A stretch of 64,000 bases of DNA, taken from positions 1,116,001-1,180,000 of the forward strand of contig NZ_CP109273.1 of the NCBI RefSeq assembly GCF_045209745.1. The letters run 5' to 3'. Position numbers and translations under genes: made by a program. Shown here piece by piece: positions 44,951 through 53,693 of the stretch (position 1 is the stretch's first letter; each line of letters begins with the position of its first letter). Origin of the DNA: Micromonospora sp045209745. Its GTDB lineage: Bacteria > Actinomycetota > Actinomycetes > Mycobacteriales > Micromonosporaceae. The notes below the pieces were generated by a model that saw only the letters and a program-made list of their open reading frames with translations, ran no database searches and was not told the DNA's origin.

Positions 44951-47157
44951 TGGCCACCCTGCTCTACCGGCTCGGCCGGGGCGCGTTGCGCCGGCGACGG
45001 CTCGTCGTCGCGCTCTGGCTCGTCGTACTCGTCGTCGCCGGCCTGGCCGCGGCGACCCTGCGCGGCCCGACGGCGAGCAACTTCACCATGCCCGGCACCG
45101 AGAGCCAGCGCGCGCTGGACCTGCTGGCCGAGCAGTTCCCCGCAGCCAGCGGTGCCACCGGCACCATCGCGGTCAAGGCCCCGGCTGACGGTCAACTGGG
45201 CACCCCGCAGGGCCAGGCCGTGGTGCAGGAGCTCGTCCAGCAGGCCTCGACACTGCCCGGCGTGGTCGGCGCGGTCAACCCGCTCCAGGTCGGCGCGGTC
45301 ACGCCCAACGGCCGGTACGCGCTGGTCCAGGTCCAGTTCGCGACCGGCGGGGACGAGGTGACCGACGAACAGCGCACCGCGTACGAGCAGGTTGGCGCAG
45401 CGGCGAAGGCACAGGGTTGGCAGGTCGCCCCGGGTGGCGAGGTGCTCGGCGGCGAGCCGGAGATCGGCTCCACCGAGGCGCTCGGCGTACTGGTTGCCGC
45501 GATCGTCCTGATCATCACGTTCGGCTCCCTGGTGGCCGCCGGAATGACCATGCTCAACGCGCTCATCGGCGTCGGCGCCGGAATGGCCGGGCTGTTCGCG
45601 CTGAGCGGCGCCGTCCAGCTCACCAGCACCGCCCCGATCCTGGCGCTGATGCTCGGCCTCGCGGTCGGCATCGACTACTCACTGTTCATCACCTCCCGGC
45701 ACCGGCAGAACCTGCTTGACGGCCTGTCCCCGGAGGAGGCGGTCGGCCGTGCCGTGGGCACCGCCGGCTCCGCAGTGGTCTTCGCGGGCGCCACCGTGGT
45801 CATCGCGCTGGCCGGGCTTGCCGTGGTGAACATCCCGTTCCTCACCGTGATGGGCCTCGCCGCCGCCGGCACGGTCACCGTCGCGGTGCTCGTCGCGATC
45901 ACCCTTCAGCCGGCACTGCTCGGCTTCGCCGGTCGCCGGGTGCTCCCCCGCCGGCTACGCGCGGTCGCCACCGACGGAACGGCTGCCGACAGCACCGCAC
46001 CGGCCGCCGAAACCACCACGACCGAGGACGAGTCCCGGTTCGGCTTCCGCTGGGCGCGGCTGGTCACCCGGTTCCGCGTACCGGTCATCCTGGTCGGCCT
46101 GCTCGGCCTGGGCCTGCTCGCGCTGCCCACTCCGGACATGCGGCTGGCCCTGCCGGGCGCCGCGACGGCCGCCGTCGGCTCACCCGCCCGCGTGGCGAAC
46201 GACCTGACCATCGAGGGCTTCGGAGCCGGCTTCACCGGCCGGCTCGCGGTGGTGGTCGCCGGCGACACCCCACAGGCCACCTCGGCCGCCGTGCCGCAGG
46301 TGACCGCCCTGCTCCAGCGCACCGAGAACGTCCTCGCGGTGGCGCCGGCCCAGCTCAGCCCGGACGGCCGGACCGCGCTGCTCGGCGTGGTGCCGAAGAC
46401 CGGCCCGACCGACGAGGCCACCGAGACCCTGGTCCACAACATCCGCGAGTCGGTGGGTGGGATCCGCGATGCGGACGTGCTGCTCACCGGTGTCACCGCG
46501 ATCGGCATCGACGTCTCCGAGAAGCTCTCCGACGCGCTACCGGTCTACCTGCTGCTGGTGGTCGGGCTCTCGGTGCTGCTGCTGATGCTGGTGTTCCGCT
46601 CGCTGCTGGTGCCGATCAAGGCCGCGCTGGGCTTCCTGCTCACCGTCGCCGCCACGTTCGGCATCACGGTGGCGGTCTTCCAGCAGGGGCACCTCGCCGA
46701 CCTGGTCGGCCTGGACACGCCGGGCCCGCTGATCAGCTTCCTGCCGATCCTGCTCATCGGCATCCTGTTCGGGCTCGCCATGGACTACGAGGTGTTCCTG
46801 GTGTCCCGGATGCGGGAGGACTTCGTCCACGGCAAGTCCGCCCGGAAGGCGACCATCAGTGGGATGGGGCACGGCGCCCGGGTGGTCACGGCCGCCGCGC
46901 TGATCATGATGTCGGTCTTCGGGGGCTTCGTCTTCCTGGAAGACCCGGTGATCAAGTCGATGGGCTTCGCGCTCGCCATTGGCGTCGCCATCGACGCGTT
47001 CGTGGTCCGGATGACCATCGTTCCGGCGGTGATGTCGCTCCTCGGCGACCGCGCCTGGTGGCTCCCCCGCTGGCTCAACCGCGCCCTGCCGAACGTGGAC
47101 ATCGAAGGCGAAGGCCTGCGCGCCCAGATCGAGGACCGCACCCCGACGCACGTCTGA
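44950..47157 (+). CDS. MMPL-family RND transporter
   Basis: A 735-residue membrane exporter with about 12 helices in two repeats. Each repeat ends with the family signature: ALMLGLAVGIDYSLFITSRH in the first and LIGILFGLAMDYEVFLVSRM in the second, both holding membrane-embedded aspartates for proton coupling. MMPL proteins export lipids or drugs across the actinobacterial envelope. The frame is open upstream to 44335, but the ATG at 44950 coupled to tetR is the start. Confidence 0.93.
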   Translation: MATLLYRLGRGALRRRRLVVALWLVVLVVAGLAAATLRGPTASNFTMPGTESQRALDLLAEQFPAASGATGTIAVKAPADGQLGTPQGQAVVQELVQQASTLPGVVGAVNPLQVGAVTPNGRYALVQVQFATGGDEVTDEQRTAYEQVGAAAKAQGWQVAPGGEVLGGEPEIGSTEALGVLVAAIVLIITFGSLVAAGMTMLNALIGVGAGMAGLFALSGAVQLTSTAPILALMLGLAVGIDYSLFITSRHRQNLLDGLSPEEAVGRAVGTAGSAVVFAGATVVIALAGLAVVNIPFLTVMGLAAAGTVTVAVLVAITLQPALLGFAGRRVLPRRLRAVATDGTAADSTAPAAETTTTEDESRFGFRWARLVTRFRVPVILVGLLGLGLLALPTPDMRLALPGAATAAVGSPARVANDLTIEGFGAGFTGRLAVVVAGDTPQATSAAVPQVTALLQRTENVLAVAPAQLSPDGRTALLGVVPKTGPTDEATETLVHNIRESVGGIRDADVLLTGVTAIGIDVSEKLSDALPVYLLLVVGLSVLLLMLVFRSLLVPIKAALGFLLTVAATFGITVAVFQQGHLADLVGLDTPGPLISFLPILLIGILFGLAMDYEVFLVSRMREDFVHGKSARKATISGMGHGARVVTAAALIMMSVFGGFVFLEDPVIKSMGFALAIGVAIDAFVVRMTIVPAVMSLLGDRAWWLPRWLNRALPNVDIEGEGLRAQIEDRTPTHV

Positions 47158-47164
47158 CCCGTCC

Positions 47165-47207
47165 GCAACGGAGGTGGGGTGCCTGTCGGGCAACCCACCT
47201 CCGTTGC
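47165..47207. terminator. Bidirectional terminator between the MMPL and esterase genes
   Basis: Perfect 14-base arms GCAACGGAGGTGGG/CCCACCTCCGTTGC with further partial pairing, between two convergent genes, 8 and 14 bp from their stops. Confidence 0.85.
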
Positions 47208-47220
47208 GTGTTCGGACCGG

Positions 47221-48477
47221 TCACACGCCGGCTGGGTACGTATCCATCTCGCCGGGGAGGGCCGTGACCGGCAGCGGGTGCAGGGCGGTGGTCTCATCGC
47301 ACCAGATGAAGGCGTCGTACCGGTCGCCGAGCCGCGTCGGCACATAGTTGCCCCAGGACTCGAAGGACGGGTCGTAGACGACCCCGATCGCCCGGTGGTC
47401 CGCGGTGTCGGTGACCCAACCCGGCTGGTCGTCGCCGCCGAAGATCAGCACCGCTCGCTCCGGCATCAACTCGTGCAACCGCCGCTCGATCGACCCCTTC
47501 CGAGCGGGAGGCACCACCATCGCCTCAGGAGGCGAACCCCAGCGGGGTGCGGCGATCACCGTGCCCCGGTAGCTACCGAAGCCAATCAGGGCCACCGCGT
47601 CGTCGCCGTGCCGTTCCCGGGCCAACTGACCAATGTTGATCATCCCGCCCGCAGCCATGTCGGTGGCCCGGGCGTCTCCGACATGCGTGTTGTGCGCCCA
47701 GACGATTCCCCGCGCGTCCGGGCCGTACCGGTCCAACAGCCGGTCCAGGGTGTCCTGCATGTGGGTGTCGCGGATGTTCCACGAGTCCGGACCGCCGGCC
47801 ACCATCGCCCGGTAGTAACGCTCCGCGCCGGCCACCACCTCCGCGTTCTGCCAGGCCGAGAATCGGTCCGGACCGTCGGAGAGGGCGTGTTCGCGGGTCC
47901 GGGCGAGCAGCCGGACCACTTCCTCCTCGCACCGGGCGGAGACGAACCGGCTGGCCGCGCCGTACTCCTCGATCCTCTTGCCGTACGGCTCGAAGCAGCG
48001 GTACGCGTCCTGCGCCGCCTCCAGCGAAGTCGGGTCCTCCTCCCCCAGGTAGTCGAAGATCGCCTGCATCGACTCCCAGAGGCTGTACACGTCGAGCCCG
48101 TGGAACCCGGCGCGTTGATCCTCCGGCCGCTCCACATTCCAGGCCCGCAGCCAGCTGGCGAACCGGGCCACCTCGGCGTTGGCCCACATCCAGGTCGGCC
48201 AGCGCTCAAACTGGTCGAGCGCGAGCTGCGGTTCGAGTGCGCCGCCCGGCGCGGCGGTCACCGAACGGTGCACCCGGTCACAGTCCGGCCAGTCGCCCTC
48301 CACCGCCACGAAGGAGAAGCCGCACTCCGCGATCAACCGGCGGGTGAGCTGCTCACGCAACCGGTAGTAGTCGTAACTGCCGTGGGTGGACTCCCCGATC
48401 ATCACCACCCGGGCGCCCCGAACGCGCTCCAGCAACGGGTCGAAATCGCTCGGCGCGCCGAGCCGCTGAACCAGCAT
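47221..48477 (-). CDS. Erythromycin esterase family protein
   Basis: A 418-residue protein of the Ere/EreA superfamily, which hydrolyses macrolide lactones in its characterised members. It has the active-site motif VVMIGESTHGSYDYY with the conserved Glu and His, and a later IVWAHNTHVGDA. Many chromosomal members do not act on erythromycin, so the substrate is unknown. ATG 48477 (MLVQRLGAPSDFDPLL) is chosen; the frame extends to 48606 over the divergent DUF2795 gene. Confidence 0.87.
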   Translation of the reverse strand: MLVQRLGAPSDFDPLLERVRGARVVMIGESTHGSYDYYRLREQLTRRLIAECGFSFVAVEGDWPDCDRVHRSVTAAPGGALEPQLALDQFERWPTWMWANAEVARFASWLRAWNVERPEDQRAGFHGLDVYSLWESMQAIFDYLGEEDPTSLEAAQDAYRCFEPYGKRIEEYGAASRFVSARCEEEVVRLLARTREHALSDGPDRFSAWQNAEVVAGAERYYRAMVAGGPDSWNIRDTHMQDTLDRLLDRYGPDARGIVWAHNTHVGDARATDMAAGGMINIGQLARERHGDDAVALIGFGSYRGTVIAAPRWGSPPEAMVVPPARKGSIERRLHELMPERAVLIFGGDDQPGWVTDTADHRAIGVVYDPSFESWGNYVPTRLGDRYDAFIWCDETTALHPLPVTALPGEMDTYPAGV

Positions 48478-48595
48478 GCCAGCGGCTACCCGGCCGCCGC
48501 TACGGCAAACCGTGGGCGCGTCGTGGGCCGACACGCCGGCCGCCGGCCGCCGGGCCGACCGGTGTACGGGTGCGGCGAGTGGGTAGCCGGCCGGC

Positions 48596-48787
48596 ATGAC
48601 CGTCATCGGGGTTCAGTTGCAGGAGTACCTGGCCGGGCTCGACTACCCGGTGTCGCGGGAGGACCTGATCCGCTGGGGGCAGGAGAACGGGGCCAGCACG
48701 GCGATGTTGCAGATGTTGCAGGCGTTGCCAGCAGAGCAGTTCGACTCACCAGACGAACTGAACGCCGCCCTAACCACCCTCTCCTAA
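48596..48787 (+). CDS. DUF2795 small protein
   Basis: A 63-residue helical protein, with VQLQEYLAGLDYPVSREDLI and a C-terminal ALPAEQFDSPDELNAAL, matching DUF2795, a small domain of unknown role common in actinobacteria. It is divergent from the esterase gene, 118 bp apart at the preferred esterase start. Confidence 0.85.
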   Translation: MTVIGVQLQEYLAGLDYPVSREDLIRWGQENGASTAMLQMLQALPAEQFDSPDELNAALTTLS

Positions 48788-48810
48788 CCACGCACCACGC
48801 CCCCGTCCTC

Positions 48811-48896
48811 GCCCCCGTCCTCGTCGATCTAGGGCATATCGCTGTGATCGGAGATCGTCCAACGACGATATGCCCTAGATCGACGAGGACGGGGGC
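48811..48896. repeat. Perfect 31-bp inverted repeat
   Basis: Arms 48811-48841 and 48866-48896 are exact reverse complements around a 24-base centre. The core of each arm is TCGATCTAGGGCATATCG. It begins 24 bp after the DUF2795 stop. It may terminate transcription, but the arms are far longer than needed and the AT-rich core is unlike the other terminators here. Confidence 0.92.
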
Positions 48897-48936
48897 GCGC
48901 GGGGCAGGGGCGCGCGGGGCAGGGGCGCGCGGGGCA
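48892..48936. repeat. Three tandem 15-bp GC repeats
   Basis: GGGGCGCGCGGGGCA three times without mismatch, followed by a run of G. It abuts the inverted repeat at 48866-48896. The G runs could form a quadruplex on this strand. Confidence 0.9.
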
Positions 48937-48962
48937 GGGGGGATGTTGTGGGTTAGTCCCTG

Positions 48963-49084
48963 CCGCTCCGCTTCGCGAAGCGGAGCGGCCCTAATCGGGA
49001 GGAAGTAGGTCTACTTCCGGATTAGTCCTTGCTGCTTCGCTCCGCGAAGCGGCCCTAATCGGGAGGAAGTAGGTCTACTTCCGG
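48963..49084. repeat. Direct repeats carrying palindromes before an oxidoreductase gene
   Basis: A 36-bp sequence is present exactly at 48985-49020 and 49049-49084. Each contains the palindrome GGAAGTAGGTCTACTTCC. Before the first copy is a perfect 26-bp palindrome (48963-48988) and before the second a shorter related hairpin. The second copy ends 2 bp from the oxidoreductase stop, so the cluster probably terminates transcription from both sides. Confidence 0.9.
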
Positions 49085-49085
49085 G

Positions 49086-49988
49086 TCAGGGGAGGCGGAT
49101 GGTGCGGGATTCGGTGCGGGCGGTTTCGGCGGCGGCGAGGATGCCAACGACCTCACGCCCGAAGCGGACGTCGCAGCGGTGATCCCGCGTACCGGCCTGC
49201 ACCTGCTCGACGAGCTGGTCGATCGCGACACCGAACGCCGTGGCGGCGTCGTTTTCGCCGAACGGGACGGTCTCGATGCCGTTCTCGCCGTAGAAGACGA
49301 ACTCCCGGGCCATCGACTCGGTCGGGGCGTCCAGGGAGAGCGAGGCGCTGCTCGTGGCACCGCCCTCGTGGGTGAGCAGCAGGTGCACCATCCCGCTCGG
49401 CCCGTCCATCGCCGCCACCTGGGTCACCCGGCCCAGCACCGGCAGAAGGATGGAGAGCGCGTGCGGGGCGATGTCCCAGAGTGCGCCGTGCTCCCGGCGC
49501 CACAACGAGCCGCCGTACGGGCTACCGTCCTGAAAGATCGAGGCGAAGGCGGTGGTCCGACCATGCTGCCACCCCCCGGCGGCGGCGGTAGCGGCGAGGA
49601 AAGCGGTCACGTTCGGCTGGAAACGCTGGGTGAAGAACACGACCGAGGCGACCCCGGACTCCTCGGCGGAGGCCACCACCCGGTCGGCATCGGCCACGGT
49701 GAGCGCCAACGGCTTGTCCAGCAGCAGGTGCCGGCCGGCGGCGGCCGCCCGAACCGCGATGTCGGCCTGGATGTCCGGCGGCAGGGCGACGGCGACCGCC
49801 TCGCACCGCTCGATCAGTGCGTCGACGTCGGCGAAGGCCGGCACCCCGTACAGTTCGGCCAGCGCCGAGGCCCGCTCCGGGTTACGGCCCCACACCCCGA
49901 CCAGCTCTGCGTCCGGGTGTGCGTGCAGCGCCTTCCCGTGCGTCTCGATCGCCCAGTTACCGGTGCCGAACAAGCCGAACCTCAGCAC
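49086..49988 (-). CDS. Gfo/Idh/MocA-family oxidoreductase
   Basis: A 300-residue NAD(P)-dependent sugar or inositol dehydrogenase-like enzyme. It has the Rossmann motif FGLFGTGNWAIETHG, the conserved EKP-type lysine in LLLDKPLALT, and a C-terminal substrate domain with WDIAPHALSILLPVLG. The substrate cannot be told. GTG 49988 lies five bases after GGAGG. Confidence 0.9.
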   Translation of the reverse strand: MLRFGLFGTGNWAIETHGKALHAHPDAELVGVWGRNPERASALAELYGVPAFADVDALIERCEAVAVALPPDIQADIAVRAAAAGRHLLLDKPLALTVADADRVVASAEESGVASVVFFTQRFQPNVTAFLAATAAAGGWQHGRTTAFASIFQDGSPYGGSLWRREHGALWDIAPHALSILLPVLGRVTQVAAMDGPSGMVHLLLTHEGGATSSASLSLDAPTESMAREFVFYGENGIETVPFGENDAATAFGVAIDQLVEQVQAGTRDHRCDVRFGREVVGILAAAETARTESRTIRLP

Positions 49989-50278
49989 GTGTACCTCCGC
50001 CTATTTCCTTCGCCGTGGCATCGCCCCGGGCCTGATCCACGCTAGTCGTCCCGCCTGCCGCCCCGGCGGAGGGTCGACCAACCGAGCCGTCCAGTTCGCT
50101 CCGCAACACCTCGCAGAAGCGTCCGGAGGCAGCAGATTCCCCGAAAGTGCGCGGATCATCGGACCCGCGCGCGGCCTGGATGGACGGGCGGGCCGGGCGG
50201 CGGCGAGACGGGGTCAGTCGCTTACTACGACGGTTAGTAGGCTGTGCCGGTGACCGAGGCAACGACCAGGTGCGGCCG
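49989..50278. other. Divergent intergenic region
   Basis: About 290 bp between the oxidoreductase and the membrane-protein pair. It must hold two promoters. Near 50221-50240 CTTACTACGACGGTTAGTAG has imperfect dyad symmetry, but no clear -35/-10 set is visible. Confidence 0.4.
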
Positions 50279-50674
50279 ATGACCAGCGCGGCGGCGGCCA
50301 ACTCACCGGTGGACGGGATCCTGGCGACGACATCGATCGTGCTGTCGCTGCTCGTCGCGGCGTGGGCGCTGGTGGCGACGGTGCGCCACCGACCGCCGGA
50401 CCGGGTGCAGTTCATCGGCCTGGCCATCCTCGAACTGGCGCTGCTCGTGTTGAGCGTGCTGGCGCTGGTCGCGGTCGGCGGTGGGGACCGACCCGGTGAG
50501 CCCGGCGCCTTCTTCGGCTACCTGGTCACGCTGGTGTGCCTGCCGCCGTTGGCCTGGGTGCTGGCCCGGATGGAGCCGACCCGTTGGGGCTCGGCGATCG
50601 TCTGCGCGGTCTGCCTGGTGGCTCCGGTGGTGGTGGTCCGGTTGCAGCAGACCTGGGAGGTGCTCGGTGGTTGA
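50279..50674 (+). CDS. Small membrane protein of unknown function (first of a pair)
   Basis: A 131-residue protein with four predicted helices beginning near GILATTSIVLSLLVAAWAL. No conserved catalytic residues are seen. The start at ATG 50279 (MTSAAAANS) is preferred over the longer frame from 50147. Its stop overlaps the next start by 8 bp. Confidence 0.75.
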   Translation: MTSAAAANSPVDGILATTSIVLSLLVAAWALVATVRHRPPDRVQFIGLAILELALLVLSVLALVAVGGGDRPGEPGAFFGYLVTLVCLPPLAWVLARMEPTRWGSAIVCAVCLVAPVVVVRLQQTWEVLGG

Positions 50675-51083
50675 GACACGACCGGGCGGACGCGCCACGA
50701 ACGCCGGCCCGGGCCGACTGCTGATCGCGGTCTACCTGCTCTTCGCCATCGCGGCGACAAGCCGCGCCGGCCTGCAGATCGCCACCAAGTTCGACGAGGC
50801 GCCGGTGGCGTACCTGCTGTCCGGTGTGGCCGCGCTCATCTACATCGTGGCGGCGGTGGGGTTGGCCCGCGCCGGGCACACCGGCCGACGGGTCGCGTTG
50901 GTGTGCTGCTCCGTGGAGTTGGTCGGGGTGGTCGCGGTCGGCATCCTGAGTTTGGTCGACAAGGAGCTCTTCCCGGACGAGACGGTCTGGTCGCAGTTCG
51001 GCAGCGGGTACGGCTACATCCCGCTGGTGCTGCCGGTGCTCGGCCTGATCTGGCTCTGGCGCACCCGCCGCACCCCCGCCTGA
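50667..51083 (+). CDS. Small membrane protein of unknown function (second of a pair)
   Basis: A 138-residue protein with four predicted helices (LLIAVYLLFAIAATS, YLLSGVAALIYIVAAVGLA, VALVCCSVELVGVVAVGIL and YIPLVLPVLGLIWLW). Conserved-looking aromatic and acidic residues lie in the last loop (LFPDETVWSQFGSGYGY). It is translationally coupled to the gene before it, so the two probably form a complex. Confidence 0.75.
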   Translation: MVETRPGGRATNAGPGRLLIAVYLLFAIAATSRAGLQIATKFDEAPVAYLLSGVAALIYIVAAVGLARAGHTGRRVALVCCSVELVGVVAVGILSLVDKELFPDETVWSQFGSGYGYIPLVLPVLGLIWLWRTRRTPA

Positions 51084-51088
51084 CCCGG

Positions 51089-51128
51089 CGACGAGGGCGT
51101 CTCCTCCGCGAAGGAAGCGCCCTCGTCG
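51089..51128. terminator. Bidirectional terminator
   Basis: Perfect 11-base arms CGACGAGGGCG/CGCCCTCGTCG with partial extra pairing inside, between convergent genes. Confidence 0.85.
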
Positions 51129-51138
51129 GGAGTACGGG

Positions 51139-51897
51139 TCAGTCCCGTGGGCCGCCGGCGACGTAGATGACCTGGCCGGAGACGAATCCGGCGCCCTCGC
51201 TCGTCAGGAACGAGATGGTGTGCGCGACGTCGTCCGGCCGTCCCGGGCGACGGACCGGGATCTCGGCCGCGGCGTGCTTCTGGAAGTCGGCGAAGTCGAC
51301 CTTCATCCGGGCGGCGGTGGCCGCGGTCATGTCGGTGACGATGAAGCCGGGCGCGACGGCGTTGACAGTCACCCCGAACGGCCCCAGCTCGATGGCGAGC
51401 GTCTTGGTGAAACCCTGCAGGCCGGCCTTGGCGGCGGCGTAGTTCGCCTGGCCCCGGTTGCCCAGGGCGGAGGTGCTGGAGAGGTTGACGATCCGCCCCC
51501 ACTTGCGGTCCACCATGTGCTTCTGGGCAGCCTGGCTGAACAGGAACGCGCCGCGCAGGTGCACCCCCATCACGGTGTCCCAATCGGCGTTGGTCATCTT
51601 GAACAGCAGGTTGTCACGGAGCACACCGGCGTTGTTGACCAGGACGGTGGGCGCGCCCAGTTCGGCGGCGACACGGCCCACCGCCGCCTCGACCTGGTCG
51701 CGGTCGGAGACGTCGGCGCCCACACCGAGCGCCCGACCACCGGCGCTGGCGATGGCATCCACCGTCTCCTTGGTGGCCGCCTCCTCGATGTCGACCACGG
51801 CGACGGCCATTCCGTCGGCGGCCAGCCGCCGGGCGGTGGCCGCACCGATACCGCGTGCGGCTCCGGTGACGATGGCGACGCGGGGCTCCTCCGACAT
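51139..51897 (-). CDS. Short-chain dehydrogenase, FabG-like
   Basis: A 252-residue classical SDR: cofactor motif VTGAARGIGAATA, NNAG motif VLVNNAGVLRDN, and the catalytic Ser-Tyr-Lys in NLSSTSALGNRGQANYAAAK. It is closest in look to beta-ketoacyl-ACP reductases, but it stands apart from fatty-acid genes, so the substrate could be another ketone. GGAGG stands five bases before the ATG. Confidence 0.9.
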   Translation of the reverse strand: MSEEPRVAIVTGAARGIGAATARRLAADGMAVAVVDIEEAATKETVDAIASAGGRALGVGADVSDRDQVEAAVGRVAAELGAPTVLVNNAGVLRDNLLFKMTNADWDTVMGVHLRGAFLFSQAAQKHMVDRKWGRIVNLSSTSALGNRGQANYAAAKAGLQGFTKTLAIELGPFGVTVNAVAPGFIVTDMTAATAARMKVDFADFQKHAAAEIPVRRPGRPDDVAHTISFLTSEGAGFVSGQVIYVAGGPRD

Positions 51898-51960
51898 GAT
51901 TACCTCCGGGTAACTTGGGGTCGATCGAAGGAGCTTAACCCCGTGCTCTTCCGGCTGAGG

Positions 51961-53613
51961 TCAGCAGGCGGGGCCCCGACAGAGCCGGATCCACCGGTAG
52001 CCGTGGCCGGAAACCTTCACCGCGCCGAGCTTGCCCAGCTCGCCGTAGCCACGATCGGCGAGCACGTCGACCGGCAGGTCGGCCTCCGGCTCAAGGGTGC
52101 TCAGGTCCACCTCGACGTCGTCGGCGCCCAGGTTGTGCACGAACACCATCGTCCCGCTCGGCCCGTCCGCCCGGTGCGCGAGCACTCCGGCCGGCATCGC
52201 CACGTCGATGTGGGTGGTGGAGCCGGAGCCGATCTCGGGGGCCTCGCGCAGCGTGCGAATCATGCGCTCGAACCAGCCGAGCAGCGACTTCGAGTCGTTA
52301 CGCTGGGCGGTGACGTTTACCGTCTGATAGCCGAACTCACCCTTGTCGATCAGCGGGCGGACCAGCTTCTCCGGATCCGCCGTGGAGAAGCCGGCGTTCG
52401 CCGCAAAAGACCACTGCATCGGGGTACGGATCGCCTCCCGACCGGGCAGCGACAGGTCCTCGCCCATCCCGATCTCCTCGCCGTAGCGCAGCACCGGCGT
52501 GCCGCGCATCGAGAACTGCAGGGCGTACGCCAGCTCGATGCGCCGCCGGTCGTTGCCGAGCATCGAGGCGAGCCGACGACGGATGCCCCGGTCGTAGATG
52601 CGCATGTTCTCGTTCGGGCCGAACTGCGCGTACACCTGGTTGCGCTGTTCGGTGGTCAGCCTGGACAGGTCGATCTCGTCGTGGTTGCGCAGGAAGGTGG
52701 CCCACTGGCCGCCGACGGGAAGCTTCGGGGTGTCGCGCAGCGCCTCGATCAACGACTCCGGGTCCTGCCGGGCCAGGGCCAGCATGAGCCGCCCGTTGAG
52801 CATGAAGTCGAAGAGCATGTGGATGCGGTTGCCGGAGCCGCTGGCGTCACCGAAAAAGGTCGGCAGCTGGTCCGGCTCGACGTTCGCCTCGGCCAGCAGG
52901 ACGGCGTCGCCGCGCCGCCACTGCACGTGCTGGCGCATCTCGGTGAGGAACTCGAAGTCCTTCGGGGAGTTGGGGTTGCCCGGTTCGGTCAGCTCGATGA
53001 TGAACGGCACCGCGTCCATCCGGAAGCCGGAGACGCCGAGCTGGAGCCAGAACGACATGATCTTCTTGATCTCCGCCCGCACCTGCGGGTTGGTGAAGTT
53101 GAGATCCGGCTGGAACTTGTAGAACCGGTGGTAGAACCACGCCTTGGCGGTCCGGTCGTAGCTCCAGGTCTCGTTCTGCTCGCCGGGGAAGACCATGCCC
53201 TGGTGCCGGTCGGCCGGCTCGGTGTCGGACCAGACGAACCAGTCACGGTACGGCGAGTCCGGCGAGGAGCGGGCGGACTGGAACCACGGGTGCTCGTCGG
53301 AGGTGTGGTTGACCACCAGGTCGATGATCACGCGGATGCCCCGGTTCTGTGCCTGGTGCAGCAGCTCGGCGAAGTCGCCCAGGGTGCCGAAGCGCGGGTC
53401 CACGTTGTAGAAGTCGGTGACGTCGTAGCCGTCGTCGCGGTTGGGCGACGGGTGGATCGGGTGCAGCCACAGGCAGGTCACCCCCAGCCGGGCCAGGTAG
53501 TCCAGCCTCCCGATCAGCCCACGGATGTCACCGACCCCGTCGCCGTCGGAGTCGGCGTACGTGTCGATGTCGAGGCAGTAGACGACGGCTTCGGAATACC
53601 AACGGTCACCCAT
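51961..53613 (-). CDS. GH13 alpha-amylase/trehalose-synthase-like enzyme
   Basis: A 550-residue glycoside hydrolase family 13 protein. The catalytic triad is visible: nucleophile Asp in SGFRMDAVPF (about residue 200), acid Glu in AVLLAEANV (about 242) and Asp in LRNHDEIDL (about 313), plus IDLVVNHTSDEHPWF. The layout resembles trehalose synthase without its kinase part. It has no signal peptide, so it is cytoplasmic. Starts at 53613 (MGDRWYSEAVV) or 53640 are possible. Confidence 0.9.
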   Translation of the reverse strand: MGDRWYSEAVVYCLDIDTYADSDGDGVGDIRGLIGRLDYLARLGVTCLWLHPIHPSPNRDDGYDVTDFYNVDPRFGTLGDFAELLHQAQNRGIRVIIDLVVNHTSDEHPWFQSARSSPDSPYRDWFVWSDTEPADRHQGMVFPGEQNETWSYDRTAKAWFYHRFYKFQPDLNFTNPQVRAEIKKIMSFWLQLGVSGFRMDAVPFIIELTEPGNPNSPKDFEFLTEMRQHVQWRRGDAVLLAEANVEPDQLPTFFGDASGSGNRIHMLFDFMLNGRLMLALARQDPESLIEALRDTPKLPVGGQWATFLRNHDEIDLSRLTTEQRNQVYAQFGPNENMRIYDRGIRRRLASMLGNDRRRIELAYALQFSMRGTPVLRYGEEIGMGEDLSLPGREAIRTPMQWSFAANAGFSTADPEKLVRPLIDKGEFGYQTVNVTAQRNDSKSLLGWFERMIRTLREAPEIGSGSTTHIDVAMPAGVLAHRADGPSGTMVFVHNLGADDVEVDLSTLEPEADLPVDVLADRGYGELGKLGAVKVSGHGYRWIRLCRGPAC

Positions 53614-53693
53614 GCTGGAGAAACATCTCCGGTTGATCATTGCGGCAAACCAGCTCCGCGGGCCACGGGCCGCGGTGGGTTACCGTGCCGAGC

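Noticed and set aside
48892..48936. CRISPR or tandem gene fragment
   Set aside because: Contiguous 15-bp GC repeats with no spacers and no cas genes in the window.
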